Source of the DNA: Oopsacas minuta
Taxonomy: Eukaryota; Porifera; Hexactinellida; Lyssacinosida; Leucopsacidae
Length of the DNA stretch: 64,000 bases
Assembly (NCBI GenBank): GCA_024704765.1
Contig: JAKMXF010000144.1
Span: 124,001-188,000 of the forward strand
Reading direction: 5' to 3'
The notes below the pieces were generated by a model. It was not told the origin of the DNA, ran no database searches, and saw only the letters and a list, made by a program, of their open reading frames with translations. This document shows, piece by piece, positions 15,701-25,487 of this stretch. The position numbers and the translations under genes are program-made. Positions within the stretch are counted from its first letter, which is position 1, and every line of letters begins with the position of its first letter.

Positions 15701-18700
15701 TTGAAGAAATACAAATATACAATAACAAGCCACAAGTAATTGACGATTTTCTGACTAATAATACCAGTATAGATGTTAATGAGATAGATACAACTGGTAG
15801 AACACCACTATTCTATTGTGTAGACACATTTGATAAGAAGAGACAGGATTATATCCTGGAGAGTGACTCATCTAAATGGCCTCGGTTCGTACGAATCGCT
15901 GAAATTCTAATCAAACACGGCGCAGATATCAAGAAGCCGGTATTAACTGGATGGACAGTGTTACACGAAGCAGCGCGACATGGCGATATGCCACTTATAC
16001 AATTGCTGATGCGACACAAAATGGATTCTACAACTGACACTGACGTAGGTGGCCAGCTACCCGCAGAAGTGGCAGGCTCACATAACCACATAAATTGTGC
16101 CATTCTCCTCGACTCATACACACTCTCTCTCAAACGACAATGTAGATACGTGTTACTAAAATTAGGAATGGGTCCTAAAATAGCACAACTTCCAATTCCA
16201 ATTCATCTCAAACTATTTTTGAATTATCAAAACCCATTCAAAGGTTTCAAATGGGTTTTGACACCTCAAAGGCCATTTTATGACACACAAATAGCCAACA
16301 AACAGATTGAAGCAAATACAGTCATTGAATTTGTACGGTCACACGCTAACGACGAGTTTGTCAAAAGGAATGCTGACATATTGAATGGGAAAAAAGATTT
16401 AAATTCTGTTTCTAAAGAAGTACCACAAGGTGCAAATTGTCTCCAGAACACTTCCTGTGAGGAACCAAAAGTGTCAGACCTGATACAGCTGATGAATCAG
16501 ATGTACACAGAAGGAGCATTCCAATGTATCGATTATACAGAACCACTTCCAAGACCACCTCGGTACTCAATGGATGAAATATAAATTGATACTATTTTTA
16601 GAACATTATTATCATAGCAACCAATAACTAACTTGAGAATGTTTGTTTTGATACTCTATAATATGCTCATTAAGTCTTGACACCTCTTCATTTTTGTGTC
16701 TAACATCTCGTGACAGTTTTTCCCTGGCCTGTTGAGCTGTGTCACATTGTGTCTGTGTGGTGTTTAGTGTAGTTTTGATTGAATTAATCTCTAACTCAGA
16801 GGAATTGACTTTACTTTTTAATTCGTCTTCTTTTATACGAAACGTACGCATATTCTCATCTGCCATCCTCTCGTTAGCCAATAGGATTTCTCGCAGCTTA
16901 TCAATCTCCCGATGACTTTCATTCAACTATTTTATGTACATAATAACATACATAACGTATTGGACAGTGGTTATCAACCTTTTATACCCATGGACTGCAA
17001 TACAATTTTGAGATCATGTGGGCCCCCTGCTGTTGTCAGTGACCACCAAGTGGTCTATAGACCCCTGTTTAGGAACCGCTGATAAATGGGTAACCAGCTG
17101 CTGTGAAATTTAGCTACACGACGCACCTGCATAGCAACTGGAATGGCTTAATGGTATGTGTCATGTGAGTATTATTTTTTTTTAATATAAAAGTAAGAAT
17201 ATGCACATTAAGGTTAGTCATGGCTTCAGTCAAGTTATCATTTCACAATATTGAACTAGGATGTGTATAATATGGAACTAACACCTAACCTGTACTTCCA
17301 TCCGTTGTATATTATCAGAATTAACATCAAATTGTCTATCTACACTTTTCAGTGTATTCTTAGCACTTCTTAGATCAGAATTCAAGAGTTCATTCTCTCT
17401 AAGTTGATTAATGAAATTGTCCTCTGTCTCCTTCAACCTGGACAACAGGAGTTCCTGTTGTGTGAGTGCTTGCTTGACCCTCCCCTCCTCTTGATGTTGA
17501 TCCCTTAGCATCCGTCTAAGAGCCGCGTTACATGCGTCAAACTCTACCAGAGTCTTCAGGAGTTCATCTCTGAGCTCGGTCAGATCCTGAGCTACTCCTT
17601 GGCCATATGATCCTATAGGGTTATAGTGGGGTAACTAGCTTTGAGGCAGATGGGGGTAATCTCCCCCTCGCCCTATTTTAAGAGCCAATTTAATAATTCA
17701 TATACTTGGCTTCCTCGCGATGAAACAATTACCCCTTACCAAATATGCAGTAAAATCTTAATACAAATAAAACCAGTTCAATTAATAAACAAACAAACAA
17801 ACAAACAAACAAACAAACAAACAAATAAATAAACAAATAAACAAGTGAAATTATAAAGTGTTTTGCTTCTTTGGAAGTTGTTTACGAGTAAGAGAAGAAT
17901 ATATAGAATTTGTTACTTGTTTTGTTTTAAAAATATCTGACACCTTGATAAAACTCTCTGTCATGTGCATCTCATAAGCGAGGTTATCCTGATACAGCTT
18001 ACTGTGGTCTACATTGGACTCTAGACCCCTCAGAATGTTCCGTCCGTCGACCACGTCATCTGGACGTTTCTCCATCCACGTGGTTATAAATATGACAATA
18101 AACAGGAGGGGATACTGCGGAGGGGTCTTAGCGAATGCGTAATTATTTGATAAATTGTCCTTAGATTCCAAAACTAATTGTTTTATGTGTTTTAACTTAA
18201 CTTGGCTGTGTAATTGGAACTGTAACAGGAACTTAAAGTATGTCTTTATGAACTGTAAATAGTCGAAATTGATTGGTCGATGTGTGTTAATGAAAAGCAG
18301 ACACTCAAAACAGGCTTTGACACCTTCCACACCAAAATCCAAGATTCGCTGAGGGGCGATTGAATCGATTTTGTGGCAGAAACGTCCTAATTGTGGCATC
18401 AAGAGCCACATGTACTCTTTTAGTGTCCTGATGCCCAAAATAGAATCCAAAAGTGTCACTGCTAACAAGGAACGTTTCTGGACATCTGATTGGTTCATTT
18501 TATGGTGAGTATATTGCTCCGATGTGATTGGGACTCCATGCTTAATTGATGCTAAAAATAGATTATTCATATCCGGTTTTTTGGCGCTAAATTCCTTGAG
18601 AAGACGCATTTCTACGATGTCATGACAACGGATGGTAACAGGAAATATGTCAGTTAAGGTGTTAATCCCAGTTGACAAGTTCTTGATCTGATAAAGCGTT

Positions 18701-20828
18701 ATAGGAGAGAGGTTGTAGTTATTTTTAGAATATAAGGTGCCAGGTCTAGTAAAGTATTTGTTGAATACTGAAACCGATTTCAAATCTGAGAAATTCTCCA
18801 CAACTCTGCCACTTATTTGTGAAGAATTGTAAGTGGTTGTTTCCCAAAATAGTGGCGGTCCCGGTGTCATAATGTGGTATGGCGTATTCCCAACTGAATC
18901 ACCCAGTTCGACATTAGCCCCCATATTTATCAAATAGCGAATGACGTTGACAATTTTAATCGATAAATCAGGTGATTTGGAGTTGGCGTATTGGAATGCC
19001 AAGTGGTGAAGTGGTGTAATACCATATTGGTCAGGAAGTGTCACTTTATGAACAAATTGTCCTGTCATGTCCAGATGTTTCTTGAATGGAATATTCTTGT
19101 CCTCTCTCGCCAGATAATTAACAACAACTTGTTCCATATTAATATTTTAACAGATATGAATTTTCATCCAATATTTATACCTAAAATGTGGCATACTTTC
19201 ACTTGTAAAATTTGAATTTAATTAATATAGGAACTAAGAAATTGGATAGTTGCAATTCAAATAAATTACAAGAAATAGTTTCAACTATAACCTCGAGGGG
19301 AACTTGATAGCTAGAAGATAGCTAGAAGTGTTGGAATTGTGTCACGCCATCCACCATTGTTTCCATATAGAAACATTATATTAATAATTCTAGAAATATA
19401 GAATTCAAAGTTTATGAAAGAATAGTGTCCTTCAATTGTGTCCTTCAACTGCTGTCTTTGGTTAGAAGAAATAGCGGATGGTGAGCACCAATTATGGATA
19501 CAGTTACACTTTCTAGTTCACTGTTACTTCAGTCAGTATATACGATACCTCCAGATAAGGAGTACATATGTGTACGGGCCCTAGGGTACTTACAGCTTAC
19601 CGTCCGTTGGTGTTGTTTTACCTATGGGCCCCCCATTGTATTAACTGATATGGACCTCTCTCAATTTAGAAGTACATACAACTCTGCTTAATAAGGACAC
19701 TGGAAACTTCTACCATTCCGTTTCAACCAATTCCCGCACCCAAATCGTGATTTTAGCACCTTTTTGACGTCATAAAATCACACATTTTCCACGAAGAATT
19801 CGTTTAAAATTGCGTCATATTTTATAGGAAATTTCTTGAATTAAATATTATTGTTTACTTCTAATTTTAGAATATTTATATTTATATTTATATTTATATT
19901 TATAGCGTAATTAGAGTGTTTACCTTATTACTGCCTAAGGAACTGCAAAACTAAATAAAGTACGTGTTATGGAATGTGATTAATCGAAGAAGAATTTCGA
20001 ATATCTAAACAAGGTGACGAATGTGTCGACCTATAATATATTAACTAACCATTGGATGACTTTTCTCGCTCAACCCTCTGTACAATTCTCCTTAACTTAT
20101 CAGACAATTTGGAACTATCAGCTGATAATAGTTCCGTTTCTAACAACTTTCTCAAAATGCCTTCTCTACTATCTTGCAAATATCTAATCGAATCAAGTCC
20201 ATCTCTTGTCTGTTGACGAATCAAATTAGAGTCTTGTTTAGTCCTATAAGAGGTGTTAGCAAGATCGAGACCCGATAAATCCCCACCCAATTTTTCTCTC
20301 TCCTCCACACGACGAATAGTTCTCTCCAGCTCAACCTAGCAACCGATAGTATGATAAATTATGTGGCTATGTGTAAAACTATTCTTGGAAATATGACTTA
20401 GCAACCAATGGGAGTATAAGGTATGTACTAACCTCAGATTCTAGTTCTTTTATTCTATTCTTAGCATCAATCAGCTGTTCATGAGTTCCACCTGTTTCTG
20501 GTGTTTCTAAAATTAGCTCAGTGGTCTTGCCTTTCACACCTCCACTTCCGGTTAGTTCCGATAACTCGAGGCTCGGTCCAGCTCCATCAGGGGTCCGGAT
20601 TGAGAAACGATTGGGGGTCTGAATTTGGAGAGTGTGAGTGGGACTGTTCCAAGTGAGGCGTGTCGGTTTATTCAAAGACTCCTGGGCGCGCAAACTCGGC
20701 CGTCCCGCGCTCATTTCTGAGAAAGATTTAGATATTTTAGCTGCTTTGGCGCTCAATTTCTTTTTAGCATCTGTCACATGTAAATGTATCGGTGTATCTT
20801 TACCCACGTGTACATGAAGTGGATCCAT
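12724..20828 (-). CDS. ODF2: Outer dense fibre protein 2 / cenexin (centriolar appendage coiled-coil protein)
   Basis: Nine exons in transcript order, 20433-20828, 20050-20335, 17290-17612, 16633-16926, 15192-15473, 14889-15137, 14605-14832, 14303-14538, 12724-12868, join in frame to 812 residues (human ODF2 829). The N-terminus [18 protein letters not shown] resembles the PLHVHVDENTPVHVHI start of cenexin isoforms. The middle has [13 protein letters not shown], and the end has [18 protein letters not shown], like the family's NYVQFLKSSYANVF. Apart from the first ~100 residues the protein is almost continuous coiled coil. In animals it builds mother-centriole subdistal/distal appendages and sperm outer dense fibres and is needed for primary cilia. 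Three genes sit in its introns (13300-14037, 15673-16584, 17851-19137). Confidence 0.93.
13300..14037 (+). CDS. Secreted Tyr/Pro-rich tandem-repeat protein, nested in the last ODF2 intron
   Basis: Exons 13300-13517, 13580-13636 and 13698-14037 join in frame to 204 residues. A signal peptide is clear ([18 protein letters not shown]). It is followed by four units of (E/G)GSDNTQL, a Cys-containing middle part with NxT sites ([23 protein letters not shown]) and a C-terminal array of seven perfect SQYPTYYP octapeptides plus one variant. Tyr/Pro octad repeats resemble extracellular adhesive, cuticle or scaffold proteins in general style only; I recognise no family and assign no function. It is antisense to ODF2. 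The 24-bp units are nearly identical in DNA, so both arrays look young. The internal exon is 57 bp and its donor (GTTAAG) is inferred from phase. Confidence 0.75.
13371..13467 (+). repeat. 24-bp coding tandem repeat, four units
   Basis: Four near-identical 24-bp units encoding EGSDNTQL, with the last unit starting Gly, just after the signal peptide of the secreted repeat protein. Confidence 0.92.
13801..13996 (+). repeat. 24-bp coding tandem repeat, eight units
   Basis: Eight 24-bp units encode SQYPTYYP (the last SQYPTNYP), differing at very few synonymous positions. All three forward frames and the reverse strand stay partly open across the array, which creates shadow reading frames. Confidence 0.92.
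15673..16584 (+). CDS. Ankyrin-repeat SOCS-box protein (ASB-like), nested antisense in ODF2
   Basis: Intronless frame of 303 residues in the ODF2 intron 15474-16632. Ankyrin repeats are visible at about 35-70 ([10 protein letters not shown]) and 90-150 ([23 protein letters not shown], then an ILIKHGADI-type helix pattern). A SOCS-box-like segment follows at about 155-190 ([14 protein letters not shown] ... [14 protein letters not shown]), matching the L-x-x-L-C-R ... LPLP-x-x-L-x-x-YL pattern. By family knowledge such proteins are substrate adaptors of Cullin5-ElonginB/C ubiquitin ligases. The last ~90 residues have no recognised fold. No orthologue among vertebrate ASBs can be named. Confidence 0.75.
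   Translation: MASRYMTGLIEEIQIYNNKPQVIDDFLTNNTSIDVNEIDTTGRTPLFYCVDTFDKKRQDYILESDSSKWPRFVRIAEILIKHGADIKKPVLTGWTVLHEAARHGDMPLIQLLMRHKMDSTTDTDVGGQLPAEVAGSHNHINCAILLDSYTLSLKRQCRYVLLKLGMGPKIAQLPIPIHLKLFLNYQNPFKGFKWVLTPQRPFYDTQIANKQIEANTVIEFVRSHANDEFVKRNADILNGKKDLNSVSKEVPQGANCLQNTSCEEPKVSDLIQLMNQMYTEGAFQCIDYTEPLPRPPRYSMDEI
16965..17081. mobile_element. hAT-like MITE relic in an ODF2 intron
   Basis: Ends CAGTGGTTATCAACCTTT and AGGAACCGCTG form an imperfect terminal inverted repeat of the CAGnGGTTCTCAACC type seen in hAT/Charlie elements. It has no coding capacity. No clear 8-bp target duplication is visible. Confidence 0.6.
17786..17843. repeat. (AAAC)n microsatellite
   Basis: Pure AAAC units to about 17824, then mixed AAAT/AAAC, immediately beyond the 3' end of the antisense ankyrin gene. 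Confidence 0.95.
17851..19137 (-). CDS. Ankyrin-repeat protein, intronless, nested in an ODF2 intron
   Basis: Frame of 428 residues on the same strand as ODF2, inside the intron 17613-20049. Two ankyrin-like repeats lie near the N-terminus: [16 protein letters not shown] at about 36 and [24 protein letters not shown] at about 66-92. The rest (about 100-428) is helical and rich in hydrophobics and Lys, with no family I recognise. Architecture (N-terminal ankyrins, long unique C-terminal region) and position next to the ASB-like gene suggest the two belong to one local ankyrin family, but they do not align closely by eye. Function unknown. Confidence 0.75.
   Translation of the reverse strand: MEQVVVNYLAREDKNIPFKKHLDMTGQFVHKVTLPDQYGITPLHHLAFQYANSKSPDLSIKIVNVIRYLINMGANVELGDSVGNTPYHIMTPGPPLFWETTTYNSSQISGRVVENFSDLKSVSVFNKYFTRPGTLYSKNNYNLSPITLYQIKNLSTGINTLTDIFPVTIRCHDIVEMRLLKEFSAKKPDMNNLFLASIKHGVPITSEQYTHHKMNQSDVQKRSLLAVTLLDSILGIRTLKEYMWLLMPQLGRFCHKIDSIAPQRILDFGVEGVKACFECLLFINTHRPINFDYLQFIKTYFKFLLQFQLHSQVKLKHIKQLVLESKDNLSNNYAFAKTPPQYPLLFIVIFITTWMEKRPDDVVDGRNILRGLESNVDHSKLYQDNLAYEMHMTESFIKVSDIFKTKQVTNSIYSSLTRKQLPKKQNTL
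19874..19904. repeat. (TTTATA)n tract
   Basis: About five hexanucleotide units within the ODF2 intron. Confidence 0.85.
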
Positions 20829-21043
20829 AAGGACACAATTCCAACAGCTAATTATAGTGCAAAGATATTTACAATAAAGTACTACATATGATTGAACCGG
20901 AACTATAATATACTTAGTTCCTTTTCAAAGTGGAACTATTGAGAAAGTCAATCTACTTCTATGCATTCCTGTTTAAATATCTAAGGTATAAACAGGTTGC
21001 TATGCTATGATTGCTAATACATGATAAATAAGAAAAAAGTGAA

Positions 21044-21943
21044 CTATTTAGAATATACGAATGATTTTACATTTTTGTACCATTTCTCGAGTGCCACATC
21101 GTGTGCCATCATATCCTTGAATGTGTCTAACCCCTCTATACTAGTAATCACTCCATAAACTGACATGTCAGCTAAATTGGGCTCACTGCCACCTAGAAAT
21201 GGCCTGTTGTCACCTATTGCCTTCATCCACTTCCGACTGTCTTTATAAATACTCTCACGGACATCACCTTCGATGTGGTGACGCTTTATGAGACGCTTAG
21301 CAACAAAATACATCGACACAGCACCGATATACTTTCCAAGGAACTTTTGTGTCGAGGTGAATCCCTCTACCCTCATTATGTACTCAAAAGCCAATAAGGC
21401 CTCTCTGGGGCTACGGTATATGTTCACAGGAAATTTATGGACATATGTCTCGTCGACCCATTCACGCCACTTCGCCTCTTCACGCCTAGCGTCTAAGTTG
21501 TCGGCATTACCGTACGCTACTACGAATTTATTCATAATCTCCTTGACAACAGACTTACCCTGTTGGGATGTTACTGTTGGGAAATAAGACATAATTGTGT
21601 CGATGGGTTTCCCTGACACCCTCAGTGACTCTAGGACACTAATTATCAGAGAAGAGTCTCCAATTTGTCTGTTACCATTAATCATAAGAAGTGGCACCTT
21701 ATTATAGGAACTGAACTTCATTTGGCGCTTAAACACAGGATCCACTTCTACTGTCTCATAGGGGATATTTCTTGCGTCCAAATATGTCCTTACTTTACAA
21801 CAAAATGGACAAGTGTTATACTGATAAAGTGTTAATTGTCCTAAAGTGTGTCGCGGAGTGGATTCTTCACAAGTGACATGATTGAGAAAAGAGCTGAGAA
21901 GTATTTTGGAAGCATATTGGAAGTATGAAATGGAACTATGCAT
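21044..21943 (-). CDS. PTGES2: Prostaglandin E synthase 2 (membrane-associated, glutaredoxin/GST fold)
   Basis: Intronless frame of 299 residues (human 377; the extra human length is mainly N-terminal targeting sequence). The glutaredoxin-like domain starts at about 32 with LTLYQYNTCPFCCKVRTYLD, keeping the CPFC redox motif, followed by YETVEVDPVFKRQMKFSSYNKVPLL and the GDSSLI motif. A GST C-terminal-like domain follows (REEAKWREWVDETYVHKFPVNIYRS, FLGGSEPNLADMSVYG). In mammals it isomerises PGH2 to PGE2, though its haem-bound in vivo activity is debated. The start chosen is the first in-frame Met; the short hydrophobic N-terminus could be a membrane anchor. It ends 184 bp from the next gene on the same strand. 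Confidence 0.93.
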   Translation of the reverse strand: MHSSISYFQYASKILLSSFLNHVTCEESTPRHTLGQLTLYQYNTCPFCCKVRTYLDARNIPYETVEVDPVFKRQMKFSSYNKVPLLMINGNRQIGDSSLIISVLESLRVSGKPIDTIMSYFPTVTSQQGKSVVKEIMNKFVVAYGNADNLDARREEAKWREWVDETYVHKFPVNIYRSPREALLAFEYIMRVEGFTSTQKFLGKYIGAVSMYFVAKRLIKRHHIEGDVRESIYKDSRKWMKAIGDNRPFLGGSEPNLADMSVYGVITSIEGLDTFKDMMAHDVALEKWYKNVKSFVYSK

Positions 21944-22126
21944 TCTAATACGGAACTAAACATAAATAAATACAATTCACACATTTTAACACCAATTTAC
22001 AAGGTGTATATTTCTGTGCCACATTCCCGCGACACATTAATTAACACCTCTTATAACTACATGATGTAATAAATATACATAAATTTCTATGTTAAAGTAT
22101 TCCTAATTGAATTAAAATTCCATCTT

Positions 22127-23291
22127 TCATTCTTCTTTCCTTCTAACTAAAAATAAAAGGTGTGAATTAAGAGGCGATATTATGCCACTTCAGCTACCCC
22201 ATGGGGTGTCAAAATATATGAGTAACTCACCAGGTACATTAACAGTCCATAAGATCCTGTTTAACACATATCCCATGAAGGTAAATAACAATAACAACAA
22301 GGTAAGGAATATGAAGAATACAGGTATCAGAGGTTTAGGCATGACAGCTAGTAGAGGATACACCCACTTATCTGTCATAGTGAATACTAATAGCACCCTA
22401 TGTAAATAAGTAACTGTTATTGTTTGTTTGTTTGTTTGTTGTTTGTTGTTTGTTGTTTGTTGTTACTTACCATAACACATACAAACTAGCTCCAAAACAA
22501 ACCATATATGCAGTTGGCATAAGTGGCATATATTCATGTGGCATGAGGACACATTCTGAAAGTATCAAGACTCCTACAGCTGTATGCTACAAATAGGATT
22601 AATAAGTAACCATATTAGGTGTGAAAAGCGGCACACTTACCCACAAGTGGTTAAGAAGTGGTGGGAGATGGTCTGCTATGACTTTAGGCCATATCAGCTC
22701 TGGATCCACCCAGTATACTCCCCAGAAAGTTACCATCACAAACTATAATAGGAACCAAACATAAATTAGTTCCAATTACACACACAAAAATGGTGTGAAA
22801 ATAATCATACTATTCCTAACGGGAAAGCAAAACAACTGTAGATGAGGTGTGTCAGTCTCCGAAGCTTAGGTGTCAACGGACTAGCTGGTACCACATCAGT
22901 GAAGAACGCCAAAAAGAAGTACAAGAACTGTATCCACTAAAAATAACATATATAAGAGGCCCGTTACCATGGTTACCACAAGAATGTAGCTAACCAAATT
23001 AATATAAGTCAGGTATTTCCATCTGGCGCCAAAAGTCTGCCAACCAGTGAATGACGTGTTAATGACGTCAGCTGGAATTCCTTTAAATATAGTTGCCTCG
23101 TATGTTTTAATACCCACGTAGACAGCCAATGAGAAGCAATGGAATGTGGATTGTGTGAAAGGCGAGGCCCGTTTTGTGAGAGTATTTGTTATAGTCCCAG
23201 AAGGAACTGGACCCTCGTCTTCAGAACTGGAACTAGAATCCCATAGTTCCTCTTGATCGTCCAAACCATCTGGAACTAATTTAGTAGTCAT
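22127..23291 (-). CDS. AIG1/ADTRP-family membrane hydrolase (FAHFA hydrolase family)
   Basis: Six exons (22977-23291, 22811-22936, 22641-22742, 22471-22586, 22231-22397, 22127-22146) join to 281 residues (human AIG1/ADTRP 230-245; the excess is an acidic Ser-rich N-terminus). Family marks are FGARWKYLTYINL, WIQFLYFFLAFFTDV, FAFPLGIFVMVTFW, VDPELIWPKV..LPPLLNHLWHTAV and KWVYPLL, spread over about six membrane segments. The conserved Thr (RWKYLT) and His (NHLWHT) are the catalytic pair proposed for FAHFA hydrolysis. The second donor is GTATGA after GGAATA, which alone keeps frame. The end, VRRKEE, may be a dilysine-like ER signal; the last exon is short and less certain. Confidence 0.85.
22421..22463. 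repeat. (TTTG)n microsatellite filling an intron
   Basis: TTTG/TTG units occupy most of the 73-bp intron 22398-22470 of the AIG1/ADTRP-family gene. Confidence 0.9.
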
Positions 23292-23398
23292 TCTAATTAT
23301 ATAATGTAAATGCCACATTTATTAATATGTCATAATTACAAAAATACACAAATAGGATATATTATACTCGTGGAGATAGATCCTGTTGTTCACACCTC

Positions 23399-23785
23399 TC
23401 ATAATACATTCCATTTCCCATTGTGTTGGTAAGCTGTGTACATTTTACGCGCCTTTTTTCTAACATTCTTGTCCTTATCATTGTACCTCTTCTCCAGAAC
23501 TTCTAGTATCCGATATTCCAGAGATTTGGGCGATCCGTCACCCAAGTTGTGGAGAGCCTGGTCACGTACAATTGGATCCTCATCGTCTGTCATCTCGATG
23601 ATCCGGTCCCAGAGCATGTCGACCTCCGCTAAAGTCTGACAGGGACACATCTCATGTAGTGCACGCCGCCTCTCCTTTGGGTCTGGATGTCTGCTGAGGT
23701 TCAGAATCTCATCGGGTGTCTGATCGCCACATTTTTTGGGCAGAGGTGGTATTACGAATCTGGAGGAGCGTTTCTTGTGTGCCAT
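23399..23785 (-). CDS. Small HEAT-repeat protein
   Basis: Intronless frame of 128 residues. Helical repeats of HEAT type are visible: DPKERRRALHEM, DDEDPIVRDQALHNLGDGSP and NDKDKNVRKKARKMYTAYQ carry the D-x-x-(V/I)-R-x-x-A signature. There is no signal peptide or membrane segment; both ends are basic. I do not recognise a named orthologue. Such short solo HEAT proteins usually act by protein binding, but no partner can be inferred. It lies 108 bp from the start of the AIG1/ADTRP-family gene on the same strand. Confidence 0.75.
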   Translation of the reverse strand: MAHKKRSSRFVIPPLPKKCGDQTPDEILNLSRHPDPKERRRALHEMCPCQTLAEVDMLWDRIIEMTDDEDPIVRDQALHNLGDGSPKSLEYRILEVLEKRYNDKDKNVRKKARKMYTAYQHNGKWNVL

Positions 23786-24071
23786 TTTACTATCAAGCTA
23801 AACTGTAATTGAATTCTGTAAATACTCAATATATTTATAGAAGAGAATATTCTATTAATAGACATATTCTAAAAATAACTATTCTATTAGTATTTGATTT
23901 TGTACTATTTTAGCCAATAAATGGCGTGAAAATTAATCATATTAGCTGAAGGGATATTTCTCCGTAACCATGGTAAATTCTAAGGAATTCAAACTATTGT
24001 AACTTATGTGAGTCTACTGCATTGATAGATAATTACATCATAGTATACATTATATAATAATTCCATTGCGG

Positions 24072-24724
24072 TTATGTGGTTGTTAGGGAAGAGAGCTGTT
24101 CTCTAATCTTATTCAAACCTAGCAGCATAGTGTCCAGGTTCTCTTTTGTCATTTCCAAATTGTGTACTTTTCTTTTTTCTCGACTTAGTTCCGGTTGTGA
24201 CACCTTTAGTTCCAATAAGCAAGTTGGTACTTGGAGTCTTGTTAACGCGTCACTGCCAGACTTCACATCGATCCTCCAATCAAATTCCTTTAATCTTGGA
24301 AGTGACACCTGATGGTTTGTCGCCTCTTCGCGCCACGTGGCCAAGTTCTGACCAATCGTCTTAGAGAGACCTGCTTTGAGATTTTCAGGGGTCTCTTCTC
24401 TGAAGTAGCCAATCAGGGCCTGGTTGTCCTGAGGGTTGCCGCCCAAAATCTCCTGGAATGTAAGTCTCAAAATGTGTCGCAGGACACAATGCGACACATT
24501 TCTATATCTAATTCAACAAATGAATAGTTTACCTTGATAATCTTTGCTAGTTCCAAAAAAACATCTTTTGCATCTTTAGTTCCAATTTCAAGTTCTCCAG
24601 CTAGCCATTTAGTGGCATGTTCCGACACAAACTCACCATTTGATTGTACAGCTGAGAGAAATGCTTGCTGACAAGTACATATTATTGTTTCTTTTGATTT
24701 TGATTTTAATAATAAATCTACCAT
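24072..24724 (-). CDS. COMMD9: COMM domain-containing protein 9
   Basis: Two exons (24533-24724, 24072-24452) give 190 residues (human 198). The C-terminal COMM domain (about 118-190) reads SLPRLKEFDWRIDVKSGSDALTRLQVPTCLLELKV ... TKENLDTMLLGLNKIREQLS in outline, close to COMMD9 (LPRLVDLDWRVDIKTSSD ... LDTMLDGLGRIRDQLS). The N-terminal helical domain is weaker, as usual. In animals it is a subunit of the Commander/CCC complex with CCDC22/CCDC93 and supports retromer-independent endosomal recycling of membrane cargo. Only one intron is present; the assignment to paralogue 9 rests on the C-terminal half. Confidence 0.92.
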
Positions 24725-24872
24725 TTTAACACCTAATTGGAACTAAAATATGAGTTTTAGGAAGGTTGGAATTTTGCGTATTCCGAGGTGGCAAGTGTGT
24801 CATATGGAAATGAGGCACATTATAGTATACAAACACATACACACAATAAGTAATCATGAATTATAGAATAAA

Positions 24873-24998
24873 CAGTAGACTCTGCCCAATAGGGTCACTC
24901 CAGCAGGATTAACCGTAACTATTTAACACTATTTGTATGGTTCTGTTTCTGACCAAGTGACCCTATGACCCTGTCAGCCTATTAAGCTGGGTCTACTA
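24873..24998. mobile_element. Short pogo/Tigger-like MITE
   Basis: The left end CAGTAGACTCTGCCCAATAG and right end CTATTAAGCTGGGTCTACT (inner part shown) form an imperfect terminal inverted repeat over about 125 bp. Internal GTGACCCTAT / AGGGTCACT is also inverted. Related pieces occur at 25171-25240, 31301-31400 and 52320-52384. No coding capacity. Confidence 0.7.
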
Positions 24999-25170
24999 TA
25001 ATTAATATGAGACACTCACGACATGATGTCGCTCTGAGTATTAATATAGCATATAGCTACCCATAATTACATTCCATAGAACTAGAACTAACCTCATTCC
25101 TATTCTGGAACTAGTAACATTCACTAAACAGTCTTCTGAACAACAATTGAGAAGAGGGACACAATGCCAA

Positions 25171-25240
25171 AGATAAGACTCTGCTTAATAGTGTCACATC
25201 GGGACCAAGCCAGTGATCCGATTAACCGGAGTATTCTATA
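25171..25240. mobile_element. Fragment of the same MITE family
   Basis: Shares GACTCTGC..AATAG.GTCAC with 24873-24998 and TCACATCGGGACCA plus GATTAACCGG with 52320-52384. Confidence 0.6.
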
Positions 25241-25487
25241 GTCACCTGTCTCCCTTTGGAGGTGTTATGCGATCATTTAAAGACTCCAATGAACCTGGAA
25301 GACAATATATAGGCGTGGGTACAATACTGTCCCAGTAGTTGGCACAACACAAGGTTTGACACCTGGAGGAAGGAGGACAAATACCCTCTGTAACTTAATT
25401 ATCTCAAATGAATAACATATACTCAAGTTAATTAAAGGTTAATATAGAACAGCATACCAATGAAGTGTACGGGTTACCATGGTGATA

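Larger units (their letters stand above)
24725..25487. other. Intergenic gap with pogo/Tigger-like MITE relics
   Basis: No gene is seen. Two related short elements occur (about 24873-24998 and 25171-25240). The rest is AT-rich. Confidence 0.65.

Noticed and set aside
17786-17843. CRISPR-like or satellite array
   Set aside because: Simple AAAC microsatellite without spacers.
22190-22396. Read-through end of the AIG1/ADTRP-family gene without the last intron
   Set aside because: The GTGAGT donor is strong and splicing gives a short basic, RRKEE end; read-through remains possible but adds residues without similarity.
22821-22936. AIG1/ADTRP-family exon 2 ending at GTTAGG
   Set aside because: The joined frame meets TGA two codons later; the GTATGA donor after GGAATA restores the family sequence AFPLGIFVMVTFW.
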